The notes: generated by a model not told the origin, from the sequence alone. Positions 8,411-16,743 are shown, counted from the first letter of the stretch. The stretch: 64,000 bases of DNA from Rhizobium sp. BG4 (GCF_016864575.1 NZ_CP044125.1:3206001-3270000), one strand, 5' to 3'. Numbers and translations are program-made.

Positions 8411-9100
8411 TCATTGAACCGGCGGCTGGGCAGCCGTTGCAGGCTGGGCAACCTGCGCCGCCGTTTCGGCCTGGTCGGCGATATGCGGTAGGACCTGTAC
8501 GGCGGTGCCGATCGGGCAGCGCTGGTAGAGGTCGATCGCGTCCTCATTGAACATGCGGATGCAGCCGCTGGAGGCGTCCTTGCCGATGCTCCACGGCTCG
8601 AGCGTGCCGTGGAACCGGTAGCCGGTATCGACGCCGTCGCGGTGCAGGTACATGGCGCGCGGCCCGAGCGGGTTCTTCGGCGAGCCGCCGGCAACGAATT
8701 CCGGCAGTTCCGGATGGCGCTTGCGCATTTCCGGCGGCGGTGTCCAGCGCGGCCAGAGCGACTTGGCGTCAACAGTGGCGCGGCCGAACCACTGGAAACC
8801 CTCGCGGCCGACGCCGACGCCATAGCGGATCGCCGTCTTGTTCTCCATGATCACATAGAGAAAGTGGTGGCGCGTATCGACGACGACGGTGCCGATCGGC
8901 TCGGTGCTGAAATACTTGACGACCTGGCGGCGCCAGCGCTTGTCGATCTTGGCGAAATTCGTGCTTTGATAGGTCACGCCATTATCGACGGCGGGTCCGG
9001 CAAAGTAGGAGGCCGGCGCGGCAAATGCCGGATGCTGAAATGCACCGGCACCAAGTAACGCAACGCCCCCGCGGATAATATCCCTGCGCTTGAACTCCAT
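8411..9100 (-). CDS. L,D-transpeptidase (YkuD domain)
   Basis: This 229-aa exported enzyme begins MEFKRRDIIRGGVALLGAGA, a twin-arginine-like signal peptide ending in PAFAAP. The YkuD catalytic signature is complete: RFHGTLEPWSIGKDASSGCI, with the nucleophilic Cys at about residue 180. These enzymes form 3-3 peptidoglycan cross-links or attach outer membrane proteins to peptidoglycan. The ATG at 9100 is preferred because GGGGGAA lies 7 bases upstream; an in-frame TTG lies at 9121. The OmpA-like lipoprotein follows immediately. Confidence 0.93.
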   Translation of the reverse strand: MEFKRRDIIRGGVALLGAGAFQHPAFAAPASYFAGPAVDNGVTYQSTNFAKIDKRWRRQVVKYFSTEPIGTVVVDTRHHFLYVIMENKTAIRYGVGVGREGFQWFGRATVDAKSLWPRWTPPPEMRKRHPELPEFVAGGSPKNPLGPRAMYLHRDGVDTGYRFHGTLEPWSIGKDASSGCIRMFNEDAIDLYQRCPIGTAVQVLPHIADQAETAAQVAQPATAAQPPVQ

Positions 9101-9197
9101 CGGCCATTTCCCCCAAGCCAAGCAGTTGGGCGCAGTAAATCAGATTTTCTCTATGTCTCAAGATGGAATCTTGGATGGAGCTGCTGAAATCTCAGTT

Positions 9198-9836
9198 TCA
9201 GGCCGTCGCATTACTCGCGCCGCCGATGCCGATATTGCCGCTCTGCGCCAGGAAGCCGTCGAGAATGGCATCGAGGCCATCGAGGAAAAGCTGATCCTGC
9301 GACAGGCTGGCGTAGTCCGCGAAGGCGGCCGTCAGCAGCGGGTGCGTACCGCTTTCGTCGGGCGACAGCTGCGGCGGGTGCTCGGCTTCCGATTGCTCTT
9401 CCATGACGAAGCCGACGGTGAAACGCGACAGCGTGATCAGGATGCGGAGCGCGAGATTGGCGGTGAGGCCCCGAGCCACCAGGAAGGCGAGCTGCCGTTC
9501 GGCCGCGTCGTTGTCCGATGCTTCGGACCGTGAGCCGGCATGGATGCGAGCGCCGTCGCGGACGCTCAGAAGCGCGCGCCGGAAGCTCCGATGGCTTTTG
9601 ACGAGAAAGGATCTGGCGTCGTCGCCGTCATCGGGAAGGCGGGCCGGGTGGGACGAGCGCATGATTGCTGCGTTCATCGCGTCCATCAGTTCGCGCTTGC
9701 CCTTGAAATGCCAGTAAATGGCCGGTTGCTGCACGCCCAGGCGGGCGGCGACCATCCGGGTCGAAAGTTTGTCGAGGCCCACCTCGTTCAGGAGGATGAG
9801 GGCTTCGCGGACGATATCTGTCTGGGTGATCTTCAT
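9198..9836 (-). CDS. TetR-family transcriptional regulator
   Basis: This 212-aa protein has an N-terminal TetR DNA-binding domain: TQTDIVREALILLNEVGLDK, then STRMVAARLGVQQPAIYWHF and KGKRELMDAM. The motif AIYWHFKGK is close to classical TetR and its C-terminal domain is of the TetR_C type. The start at 9836 is used because the longer frame would run through the palindromic operator. It diverges from an alpha/beta hydrolase gene, and the gap holds a 38-bp inverted repeat likely to be its operator. Confidence 0.92.
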   Translation of the reverse strand: MKITQTDIVREALILLNEVGLDKLSTRMVAARLGVQQPAIYWHFKGKRELMDAMNAAIMRSSHPARLPDDGDDARSFLVKSHRSFRRALLSVRDGARIHAGSRSEASDNDAAERQLAFLVARGLTANLALRILITLSRFTVGFVMEEQSEAEHPPQLSPDESGTHPLLTAAFADYASLSQDQLFLDGLDAILDGFLAQSGNIGIGGASNATA

Positions 9837-9858
9837 GGCGGCTCCAACTTGACGGCGG

Positions 9859-9896
9859 AATTTATCATCGATAAGTGAATTTATCGATGATAAATT
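9859..9896. promoter_or_regulatory. Perfect 16-bp inverted repeat, predicted TetR-type operator
   Basis: AATTTATCATCGATAA (9859-9874) and TTATCGATGATAAATT (9881-9896) are exact reverse complements separated by 6 bases. Each arm is itself a partial palindrome (TTATC-N3-GATAA), so this may be two adjacent operators 20 bp apart. It sits between the divergent TetR and hydrolase genes, within 25 bp of both starts, so binding should block both promoters. Confidence 0.82.
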
Positions 9897-9909
9897 TGAT
9901 TGAGCGAGC

Positions 9910-10812
9910 ATGGAAAGCGGTGTTGTGAATGTTGGTGGTATCGAGCTGGCTTTCGACCAGTTCGGCCGCGATGGCGATCCTGTTATCCTGCTGATGATGG
10001 GAAACAGTGCGCCGGGGATCGTCTGGCCCGATCGTTTCTGCGAGGTCCTTGCGGATGCGGAGCTTCGGGTCATCCGTTACGACCAGCGCGATACCGGGCT
10101 TTCGACCTATGTCGATTTCGAGGAGCGGCCCTATACGCTCGACGATCTCGTCGGCGATGCCTGCGGGCTGCTCGATTGTCTCGGCATTGGACGATGCCAT
10201 ATTGCCGGTCTGTCGCAGGGCGGGGTGACCGCATTGATGGCGGGGCTGAAACATCCGGAGCGCGTTGCCAGCATCACGACACTGATGTCGTCTCCCGATC
10301 TCGGACCCAAGAACGATGCCTTCACGGGCAAACCTGAAAGTCCGGGGCAGCTGGCGAGACCGGCGGCCGATTACGTCCGGGCGGTGATTGCGCTGAACAG
10401 CACTCCGACGCAATCGGACGAGGAGGCGGCCATCCGCTTTGTCGAGAATTTCCGCTTGGCGGCTGGGCCGAAGTCGCCGTTCGACGAGGGCTTCTGGCTG
10501 GCGATGGGGCGGGCGGTCGTCGCGCGCCGCCATGCCGAGCTGGCGAAAATGGCAAACCACAGCAATCACAGCAAGGCGCAGATCGCGACGACGGCTTTGA
10601 CGGCTGCGGATCTAGCCCGCCTCGATCTGCCTTGCCTCGTCATTCACGGCAGCATGGACCCGATCTTCCCGCCTGCCCATGCCGAATGGGCAGCGGACAT
10701 GCTGCCGCGGCCTGAACTCTCTGTTATCCCGCATATGGGGCATGCGCTCGATCCGGCCTTTATCGAGCCGGTCGCCTCGCGCATCGCGGCCTTCGTGCGG
10801 CAGGCCTCGTAG
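9910..10812 (+). CDS. Alpha/beta hydrolase
   Basis: This 300-aa protein has the oxyanion region LLMMGNSAPG, the nucleophile elbow GLSQGGVTAL, the acid region in LVIHGSMDPIFPP and the catalytic His in IPHMGHALDP. This is a complete alpha/beta-hydrolase triad. The substrate cannot be deduced. The divergent TetR gene and shared palindrome suggest induction by a ligand of that repressor, possibly the hydrolase substrate. Confidence 0.92.
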   Translation: MESGVVNVGGIELAFDQFGRDGDPVILLMMGNSAPGIVWPDRFCEVLADAELRVIRYDQRDTGLSTYVDFEERPYTLDDLVGDACGLLDCLGIGRCHIAGLSQGGVTALMAGLKHPERVASITTLMSSPDLGPKNDAFTGKPESPGQLARPAADYVRAVIALNSTPTQSDEEAAIRFVENFRLAAGPKSPFDEGFWLAMGRAVVARRHAELAKMANHSNHSKAQIATTALTAADLARLDLPCLVIHGSMDPIFPPAHAEWAADMLPRPELSVIPHMGHALDPAFIEPVASRIAAFVRQAS

Positions 10813-10818
10813 AAGGGA

Positions 10819-11280
10819 TCAGCTCCAGACCGTCTGCCGCATCGCTTCGCCGGTGATCATCGCGGCGGACACCGCGACGTTGATCGAGCGTTGGCCTTCG
10901 ACCATCGGGATCAGGATGCGGCTGTCTGCCTTGTCGTGGACGTGGTCGGGCACGCCGGCGCTTTCGCGGCCGAAGAGCAGGATGTCATCGGGGCGGAAGG
11001 CGAAGCTGGTATAGGGGTTAGAGGCCTTGGTCGATGCCAGGATGAGACGGCGCCCTGTGGTTGCGCGCCATTCCTCGAAACGGTCGAAATTGACATGGCG
11101 GGTGAGTGCCGCCATGGCGAGATAATCCATGCCCGAGCGCTTCAGATTGCGATCGGAGATGTCGAAGCCGGCGGGCTCGATCAGGTCGACGCCGAAGCCG
11201 AGACAGGCGGCCAATCGCAGGATCGTCCCCGTGTTGCCGGGAATGTCCGGCTGGTAGAGCGCCAGTCTGAGGTCGGTCAT
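10819..11280 (-). CDS. trmL: tRNA (cytidine(34)-2'-O)-methyltransferase
   Basis: This 153-aa SPOUT methyltransferase opens RLALYQPDIPGNTGTILRLA and carries the knot motifs LLFGRESAGVP and ILIPMVEGQRSINVAVSAAM. The length matches TrmL, which methylates the wobble ribose of tRNA-Leu isoacceptors. It ends 6 bp from the convergent hydrolase gene. Its upstream region also serves the rightward leader ORF and ABC exporter. Confidence 0.93.
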   Translation of the reverse strand: MTDLRLALYQPDIPGNTGTILRLAACLGFGVDLIEPAGFDISDRNLKRSGMDYLAMAALTRHVNFDRFEEWRATTGRRLILASTKASNPYTSFAFRPDDILLFGRESAGVPDHVHDKADSRILIPMVEGQRSINVAVSAAMITGEAMRQTVWS

Positions 11281-11446
11281 CGCAGTCTCCAGAAGAATGT
11301 CGATCGGTCCTAGAGCATGTGTGTTTCGGGTGCAACAAGGCGCATTTTGACCCCGAAATGTTCAATTTCCGCCGATTTTCGGCTGGAAATTACGCGATTT
11401 TCGCGTTATCGGTGCACATCTTCAATCGCCAGCAGGGAGGGCCGAC

Positions 11447-11512
11447 ATGAATATTGTGCTGCTTATGCGCCTTCCAGTCGTCGAACGACCACTGGTGACA
11501 CGGCGCGCTTAA
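11447..11512 (+). CDS. Short leader-like ORF (21 aa) ahead of the ABC exporter
   Basis: ATG at 11447 follows a strong Shine-Dalgarno (GGGAGGG, 11435-11441) by 5 bases. It encodes MNIVLLMRLPVVERPLVTRR plus one Ala, ending in TAA at 11510. A 7-bp hairpin follows 14 bases after the stop, and the exporter start lies 145 bp downstream. The arrangement resembles regulatory leader peptides. The ribosome site and position support translation; function is inference. Confidence 0.45.
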   Translation: MNIVLLMRLPVVERPLVTRRA

Positions 11513-11526
11513 GGCGCATCGTTTTC

Positions 11527-11545
11527 TCAAAATCCCCCATTTTGA
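11527..11545 (+). other. Small hairpin between leader ORF and ABC exporter
   Basis: TCAAAAT (11527-11533) and ATTTTGA (11539-11545) form a perfect 7-bp stem with a CCCCC loop. The stem is A/T-rich and there is no T run, so it is not an obvious terminator. It could be part of a leader structure or a protein-binding site. Confidence 0.4.
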
Positions 11546-11656
11546 TCCATTGCGCGGCTGTTATGGCCTCGTTCCCAAAGCGTCCCGCTCCCATATGAGC
11601 TCATGCGCGGATTTGCGCGAGCCGGGAGGCGGGACGATAAGTTCCGGAGCATTTTC

Positions 11657-13513
11657 ATGTTTGGCTGGTTCGAACAGCGGTTGAAACCCTTTCCCGTCGA
11701 GGAGCCCGTTGCGCCTCCGCGGGGGCTCTTTGCCTTCTGCTGGCACTATACGAAGCCGGCAGCGCCCTGGCTGATCGCAATGGCGGTGCTGACGGCGTTG
11801 ATTGCCGTTGGCGAAGTAGCGCTCTTCCAGTTCCTCGGCGATGTCGTCGATTGGCTGACCAATGCCGACAAGGCGACCTTCCTGGAAACCGAGTGGCCGC
11901 GGCTGGCGATGATGGGCGCCCTGATCCTGATCGGCCTGCCGCTGGCGGCGGGTCTGGATTCGCTGATCATGCATCAGGTGCTGCTCGGCAATTACCCGAT
12001 GATCGCCCGCTGGCAGATGCACCGCTTCCTGCTGCGTCACAGCATGACTTTCTTTGCCAACGAGTTCGCCGGACGCGTTGCGACCAAGGTGATGCAGACG
12101 TCGCTGGCGGTGCGCGAGACGGTGATGAAGATCCTCGACGTCTTCGTCTATGTCGTCACCTATTTCATCTCGATGATCGTGGTGATCGCGGCAGCGGACT
12201 GGCGGCTGATGATCCCGATCCTCGTCTGGCTCGGCATCTATGTCGGCATTGTTTCCTATTTCGTGCCGCGGCTGCGCAAGATCGCGGCACAGCAGGCCGA
12301 TGCGCGCTCGATGATGACCGGGCGCGTGGTCGACAGCTATACGAATATCGCGACGGTGAAGCTGTTTTCGCATGCCGGACGCGAGGAAAGCTACGCCAAG
12401 GAAGGCATGGACGAGTTCCTGCAGACGGTCTACCGCCAGATGCGGCGAGTGACGCTGTTCCACATGTCCGTCTATCTCAACAACTGCGTGGCGCTGTTCG
12501 TGATCTCCGGCCTGTCGATCTGGTTCTGGCTGAACGGCCAGATCTCGGTCGGCGCGATCGCCATTGCCATTGGTCTCGCAATGCGCGTCAACGGCATGTC
12601 GCAATGGATCATGTGGGAAGTTTCGGCGCTCTTCGAGAACATCGGCACCGTCTATGACGGCATGGAGATGATGACGAAGAGCCACGACATCACCGACAAG
12701 CCGGGCGCGCCGCTGATGCAGGCCAAGCGCGGCGCGATCCACTACGAGCGGATCGGTTTCCACTACGGCAAGGGCAAGGGGATCATCGAAAATCTTTCGC
12801 TCGACATCAAGGCCGGCGAGAAGGTCGGTCTGGTCGGCCGTTCGGGCGCCGGCAAGACGACGCTGATGAACCTGCTCCTACGCTTCTATGATCTGGAAGC
12901 CGGGCGGATCACCATCGACGGACAGGATATCTCGGCGGTCTCACAGGAAAGCCTGCGGGCGCTGATCGGGGTCGTGACGCAGGATACCTCGCTGCTGCAC
13001 CGCTCGATCCGCGACAACATCGCCTATGGACGTCCTGAGGCGACGGACGCGGAGGTGATCGAGGCGGCGAAGCGGGCGAATGCCTGGGAGTTCATCGAAG
13101 GGCTCTCCGACATGCATGGCCGCAAGGGTCTCGATGCGCAGGTCGGCGAACGCGGCGTCAAGCTCTCCGGCGGCCAGCGCCAGCGTATCGCCATCGCCCG
13201 TGTCTTCCTCAAGGATGCGCCGATCCTGGTGCTCGACGAGGCAACCTCGGCGCTCGATTCCGAAGTGGAAGCGGCGATCCAGGAAAACCTCTTCGCGCTG
13301 ATGCAGGGCAAGACGGTGATCGCGATCGCCCACCGCCTGTCGACATTGACGGAGATGGACCGGCTGATCGTGCTCGACAAGGGCAAGATCATCGAATCTG
13401 GCTCGCACGGTGAACTCGTCGGCCATGGCGGCATCTATGCCGATCTCTGGACCCGCCAGTCCGGCGGCTTCCTCGCCGATCATGAGGCGGAGCCGGAAGA
13501 AGCGGCGGAGTGA
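11657..13513 (+). CDS. ABC exporter, fused membrane and ATPase domains (first of a pair)
   Basis: This 618-aa half-transporter has six predicted membrane helices in residues 1-330 and an ATPase domain in 360-600. Walker A is GRSGAGKTT (about 393), the signature LSGGQRQRIAIAR (about 502) and Walker B ILVLDEATSALDSE. It belongs to the MsbA/lipid-drug exporter type. ATG at 11657 is chosen (GGAG 7 bases upstream; homologues start MF.WFE) over an in-frame ATG at 11603. A close paralogue lies at 14603, so the two may form a heterodimer. Confidence 0.93.
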   Translation: MFGWFEQRLKPFPVEEPVAPPRGLFAFCWHYTKPAAPWLIAMAVLTALIAVGEVALFQFLGDVVDWLTNADKATFLETEWPRLAMMGALILIGLPLAAGLDSLIMHQVLLGNYPMIARWQMHRFLLRHSMTFFANEFAGRVATKVMQTSLAVRETVMKILDVFVYVVTYFISMIVVIAAADWRLMIPILVWLGIYVGIVSYFVPRLRKIAAQQADARSMMTGRVVDSYTNIATVKLFSHAGREESYAKEGMDEFLQTVYRQMRRVTLFHMSVYLNNCVALFVISGLSIWFWLNGQISVGAIAIAIGLAMRVNGMSQWIMWEVSALFENIGTVYDGMEMMTKSHDITDKPGAPLMQAKRGAIHYERIGFHYGKGKGIIENLSLDIKAGEKVGLVGRSGAGKTTLMNLLLRFYDLEAGRITIDGQDISAVSQESLRALIGVVTQDTSLLHRSIRDNIAYGRPEATDAEVIEAAKRANAWEFIEGLSDMHGRKGLDAQVGERGVKLSGGQRQRIAIARVFLKDAPILVLDEATSALDSEVEAAIQENLFALMQGKTVIAIAHRLSTLTEMDRLIVLDKGKIIESGSHGELVGHGGIYADLWTRQSGGFLADHEAEPEEAAE

Positions 13514-13517
13514 CAAG

Positions 13518-13553
13518 AAGAAGCCCTCCCGGCGAAAATGGGGAGGGCTTCTT
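13518..13553 (+). terminator. 13-bp perfect hairpin after the first ABC exporter
   Basis: AAGAAGCCCTCCC (13518-13530) pairs with GGGAGGGCTTCTT (13541-13553) around a 10-base loop, directly after the exporter stop. A long T run is lacking, but the stem is very stable. Its right arm overlaps the left arm of the inverted repeat at 13548-13576. Confidence 0.72.
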
Positions 13554-13587
13554 AACTATTGAGAACAGTTAAGAAGGCGGCTATTCT
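13548..13587 (+). promoter_or_regulatory. parDE promoter with overlapping inverted-repeat operator
   Basis: CTTCTTAACT (13548-13557) and AGTTAAGAAG (13567-13576) are exact 10-bp inverted arms, 9 bases apart. TTGAGA (13559-13564) and TATTCT (13582-13587), 17 bases apart, look like -35 and -10 elements. The repeat covers the -35, as expected for autorepression by a ParD-type antitoxin. Confidence 0.65.
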
Positions 13588-13613
13588 CTCTTCAGCATTG
13601 CAAGGAGACCGGA

Positions 13614-13883
13614 ATGGCTACGGTGACGATTTCTCTTCCCGACAATCTCAAGGCTTTTGTCGAGAGCCAGATGGCGAGCAAGGGCTATGGCAATGTCAGC
13701 GAGTATTTTCGCACGCTGATCCGTGACGCACAGGCGCGCGAGAATGATGCGCGGCTTGAGGCTCTGCTTCTTGAGGGCCTAGCTTCCGGCGACGGCGCCG
13801 AGGCAAATGCCGAGTTCTGGAGCGACCTGAAGAAAGAGGCGGCGCATCTGCTGGCAGCGCAGCGGGGAAAGAGGGCGCCTTGA
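13614..13883 (+). CDS. ParD-type (CopG/RHH) antitoxin
   Basis: This 89-aa protein starts MATVTISLPDNLKAFVESQM, a ribbon-helix-helix DNA-binding domain. A charged C-terminal tail (FWSDLKKEAAHLLAA) would wrap the toxin. AAGGAGA lies just upstream of the ATG. The stop overlaps the TTG start of the toxin gene (TTGA), so the two are translationally coupled. The antitoxin frame is intact although the toxin is damaged. Confidence 0.92.
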   Translation: MATVTISLPDNLKAFVESQMASKGYGNVSEYFRTLIRDAQARENDARLEALLLEGLASGDGAEANAEFWSDLKKEAAHLLAAQRGKRAP

Positions 13884-14202
13884 AGCTTGTTGTCAAACCG
13901 GCTGCCCGGCGCGATATTCTCGCGCAGTTTTCATATCTTCTGGAGAATGCCGGCGAAGCGGTCGCCGATCGTTTCATCGTTTCATCGTTTCGGTGGAGCG
14001 CTCGTTCGGCCGTCTTGCCGAGCAGCCGAATTCCGGCGCACCCCGGCATTTCACCAATCCCGCGCTCGCGGGACTACGGGCCTGGCCAGTCGGCGATTTC
14101 GAGGATATCCGCGCCTATTATCTGACGGGCAATAGTCAGATTATCGTGCTGCGCGTCCTGCATGGCAAACGGGACCTGCCATCCATTCTCGACGCACTCT
14201 GA
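13880..14202 (+). pseudogene. ParE-type toxin inactivated by an 8-bp tandem duplication
   Basis: The N-terminal half reads KLVVKPAARRDILAQFSYLL and the C-terminal half reads ERSFGRLAEQPNSGAPRHFT, then FEDIRAYYLTGNSQIIVLRV and LHGKRDL, all typical of ParE/RelE-fold gyrase toxins. The halves are in different frames. GTTTCATC occurs twice in tandem at 13971-13986, followed by GTTTC. Removing one copy restores DRFIVSVERSFGRL and a 104-aa protein. Unlike the single-base frameshifts elsewhere, this is a replication-slippage type mutation and probably real. Confidence 0.85.
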
Positions 14203-14208
14203 GCCTGC

Positions 14209-14439
14209 CTACAAACTATCCGCCCAATCCGTGACGCGGTGGGTTTCGACCACGAACATGGCGTTGGCGCTGGCGAGCGAGCGCAGGTCGAGGAGGCGAC
14301 GTTCTTCCTCGCGTTCCAGCCATGCGGCGATCGCCTCGCCGACGATGGCCGATGGTTCGATGCCGAGATGATTTGCTACGTCCTGAAGTCGTTCCGCAAG
14401 CGGAAGCGGAATATGCGCTTTCAGCATTTTCGTTTCCAT
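14209..14439 (-). CDS. Ribbon-helix-helix domain protein, solitary antitoxin-like
   Basis: From ATG at 14439 (GGAG upstream) the 76-aa product begins METKMLKAHIPLPLAERLQD, then NHLGIEPSAIVGEAIAAWLE, a ribbon-helix-helix pattern like CopG/ParD antitoxins. It faces the damaged parE gene and ends 6 bp from it. No toxin ORF accompanies it. It could be an orphan antitoxin or a small regulator. Confidence 0.68.
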   Translation of the reverse strand: METKMLKAHIPLPLAERLQDVANHLGIEPSAIVGEAIAAWLEREEERRLLDLRSLASANAMFVVETHRVTDWADSL

Positions 14440-14602
14440 GCCGGGGTATCTCCGTTGAGCGGCGATTGTACTCCGAGATTGTGTTGAGGTCAGCGGCATT
14501 CAACGGCGCTCACGCCGATATTATCGAATATTACCAAAATATAAGGTTGTGGCGAGAGGCGATGCTCTTTGCCGCTTTTGGGTTTCAGCCTATATCGGCG
14601 AT

Positions 14603-16504
14603 ATGTTCTTGCGCCCCATCCTCAGCCTGTTCGAAAACTGGGTCGATCCCTTCCGTCCGCGCGACAAGATCCAGCCGCCGCGTTCGACGCTGGGTTTCAT
14701 CTGGTTCTATATCGGCCAGGCGCGTTGGCCCTTCGTCGCCATGCTTATCCTCGGCGGCATTTCGGCGGCGATCGAGGCGGCGCTGTTCTGGTTCGTCGGC
14801 CGGCTGGTCGATATTCTGAGCACGATCAAACCGGGTGTCGGCTGGAGCGGATTGCTCGCCGATCATGGCGGCGAGATCTTCGGCATGCTGGCGCTGATCG
14901 GCATCGTGCGCTTCGTCGTCGCCTTCCTAACGGCGCTGGTCGATCAGCAGGTGATCACGCCGGGCTTCTACAACCTTGCGCGCTGGCAGTCCTATCTGCA
15001 TGTCTCGCGTCAATCGCTGCATTTCTTCCAGAGCGATTTTTCAGGCCGCATCGTCACCAAGGTGTGGTCGGCGGGACAGGCGGTCGGCGACCTCGTGACG
15101 TCGCTGATGGAGAGCGTCTGGTTCGTCGGCATCTATGCGGCGACGACGCTGTTTCTCGTCGCCCGGCTGGATTTCTCGCTCGCGGCGGTCGTGCTTTTCT
15201 GGCTCATCGCCTTCGGCGTGCTGGCGCGCTATTTCGTGCCGCGCATCCGCTATCACTCCCGCGAGACGGCCGAGGCCGCCTCGATGCTGAACGGCCGCAT
15301 GGTCGATTCCTACAGCAATATCCAGACGCTGAAGCTCTTCGCCCGCGACGAGGAAAGCGACCGCTACATGCGGCAGGGCTTCGACATGTACCAGGAAACG
15401 GTGCTGCGCTTCACACGCTTCATCACCGGCGTGCGTGCCTCCATGGCACTGCTGTCGGGCCTGATGATCGTGACGATGGCGGGGCTCAGTGTTGATCTCT
15501 GGCTGCGCGGTCTCGTGAGCTCCGGTGCCGTTGCCTTCTCGCTGGCACTGGTGCTGCGCCTCAACTTCCTGCTCGGACGCCTGATGACGCAGTTCAACGG
15601 CATCATGCGCAATCTCGGTACGATCCAGAACGCCGCCGAACTGATCTCGCAGCCGCTGGGTCTGGTCGACAAGCCGGACGCGAAGGAACTGGTGATCCGC
15701 GAGCCCAGCATCCGCTTCGAGAATGTCTCGTTCCACTATGGCAAGGGCAAAGGCGTCATCGATAATTTCTCGCTGACGATCGCGCCGGGCGAAAAGGTCG
15801 GCATCGTCGGCCGCTCGGGCGCTGGCAAGTCGACGCTCGTCAGCCTGCTGCTCCGGATGTACGACGTCGAGGGTGGACGGATCCTCGTTGACGGCCAGGA
15901 TATTTCTGCGGTGCGCCAGGAGACGCTGCGCATGCAGATCGGCGTCGTCAGCCAGGATACTTCGCTGCTGCACCGCTCGGTGCGCGACAACATCCTCTTC
16001 GGCCGCCCGGATGCGGGCGAGGGCAAGCTGATCGAGGCCGCGACCCGAGCCGAGGCGATGGGCTTCATCGACCGGCTGCAGGATCAGAACGGCCGCAAGA
16101 GCTTTGACGCCCATGTCGGCGAGCGCGGTGTCAAACTCTCCGGCGGCCAACGGCAGCGCATCGCCATTGCCCGGGTGATGCTGAAGGACGCGCCGATCCT
16201 GGTGCTCGACGAGGCGACCTCGGCGCTGGATTCGGAAGTGGAAGAGGCGATCCAGTCGAACCTCAACCGGATCATGGACGGCAAGACGGTGCTTGCCATC
16301 GCCCACCGGCTCTCGACCATCGCCGCCCTCGACCGGCTGATCGTCGTCGATCAGGGCAAAATCATCGAGGAAGGCACGCATGAGGCACTGATTGAGAGGG
16401 GCGGGCTTTATGCCGAGCTGTGGGCGCGCCAGTCGGGCGGGTTCCTCGCGTCGGATGATGGGGACGCCGGGGCGCAAAGCGGGCGTGAGGCGAGCGTGGT
16501 CTAG
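14603..16504 (+). CDS. ABC exporter, fused membrane and ATPase domains (second of a pair)
   Basis: This 633-aa half-transporter is a paralogue of the exporter at 11657. It shares RFENVSFHYGKGKGVIDNFS, Walker A GRSGAGKST (about 403), LSGGQRQRIAIAR (about 511) and VLDEATSALDSEVEEAIQ. Six membrane helices occupy the first half. ATG at 14603 (MFLRPILSLFENW) aligns with the sister gene; an in-frame GTG-type start lies upstream at 14549. With its neighbour it could form a heterodimeric lipid, peptide or drug exporter. The substrate is not readable. Confidence 0.92.
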   Translation: MFLRPILSLFENWVDPFRPRDKIQPPRSTLGFIWFYIGQARWPFVAMLILGGISAAIEAALFWFVGRLVDILSTIKPGVGWSGLLADHGGEIFGMLALIGIVRFVVAFLTALVDQQVITPGFYNLARWQSYLHVSRQSLHFFQSDFSGRIVTKVWSAGQAVGDLVTSLMESVWFVGIYAATTLFLVARLDFSLAAVVLFWLIAFGVLARYFVPRIRYHSRETAEAASMLNGRMVDSYSNIQTLKLFARDEESDRYMRQGFDMYQETVLRFTRFITGVRASMALLSGLMIVTMAGLSVDLWLRGLVSSGAVAFSLALVLRLNFLLGRLMTQFNGIMRNLGTIQNAAELISQPLGLVDKPDAKELVIREPSIRFENVSFHYGKGKGVIDNFSLTIAPGEKVGIVGRSGAGKSTLVSLLLRMYDVEGGRILVDGQDISAVRQETLRMQIGVVSQDTSLLHRSVRDNILFGRPDAGEGKLIEAATRAEAMGFIDRLQDQNGRKSFDAHVGERGVKLSGGQRQRIAIARVMLKDAPILVLDEATSALDSEVEEAIQSNLNRIMDGKTVLAIAHRLSTIAALDRLIVVDQGKIIEEGTHEALIERGGLYAELWARQSGGFLASDDGDAGAQSGREASVV

Positions 16505-16743
16505 ACCTTAGGCGCAAACGCCCTGCAAACCCGCGAAGCCTGCGGATTGACTTGAAAATTTCATCTGAAAATTCCCGCGACATTGTGCCGTCAGCCCCTT
16601 GTCAAGGCTGGACATAATTTGCGATCAAGCATAGAACGCGCCGGATTGGCGGGGAATCTATGGCCGAATTGTGTCTTTGACTGATTCGCCGTCGAGAGGG
16701 GCAGGGCGGAATTCCGCAAAAATTCGCAGAGGATGGTTTAGCC

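Noticed and set aside
16597..16607. CCTTGTCAAGG palindrome upstream of petA as a defined operator
   Set aside because: Only 11 bp, single copy, and no regulator can be named.
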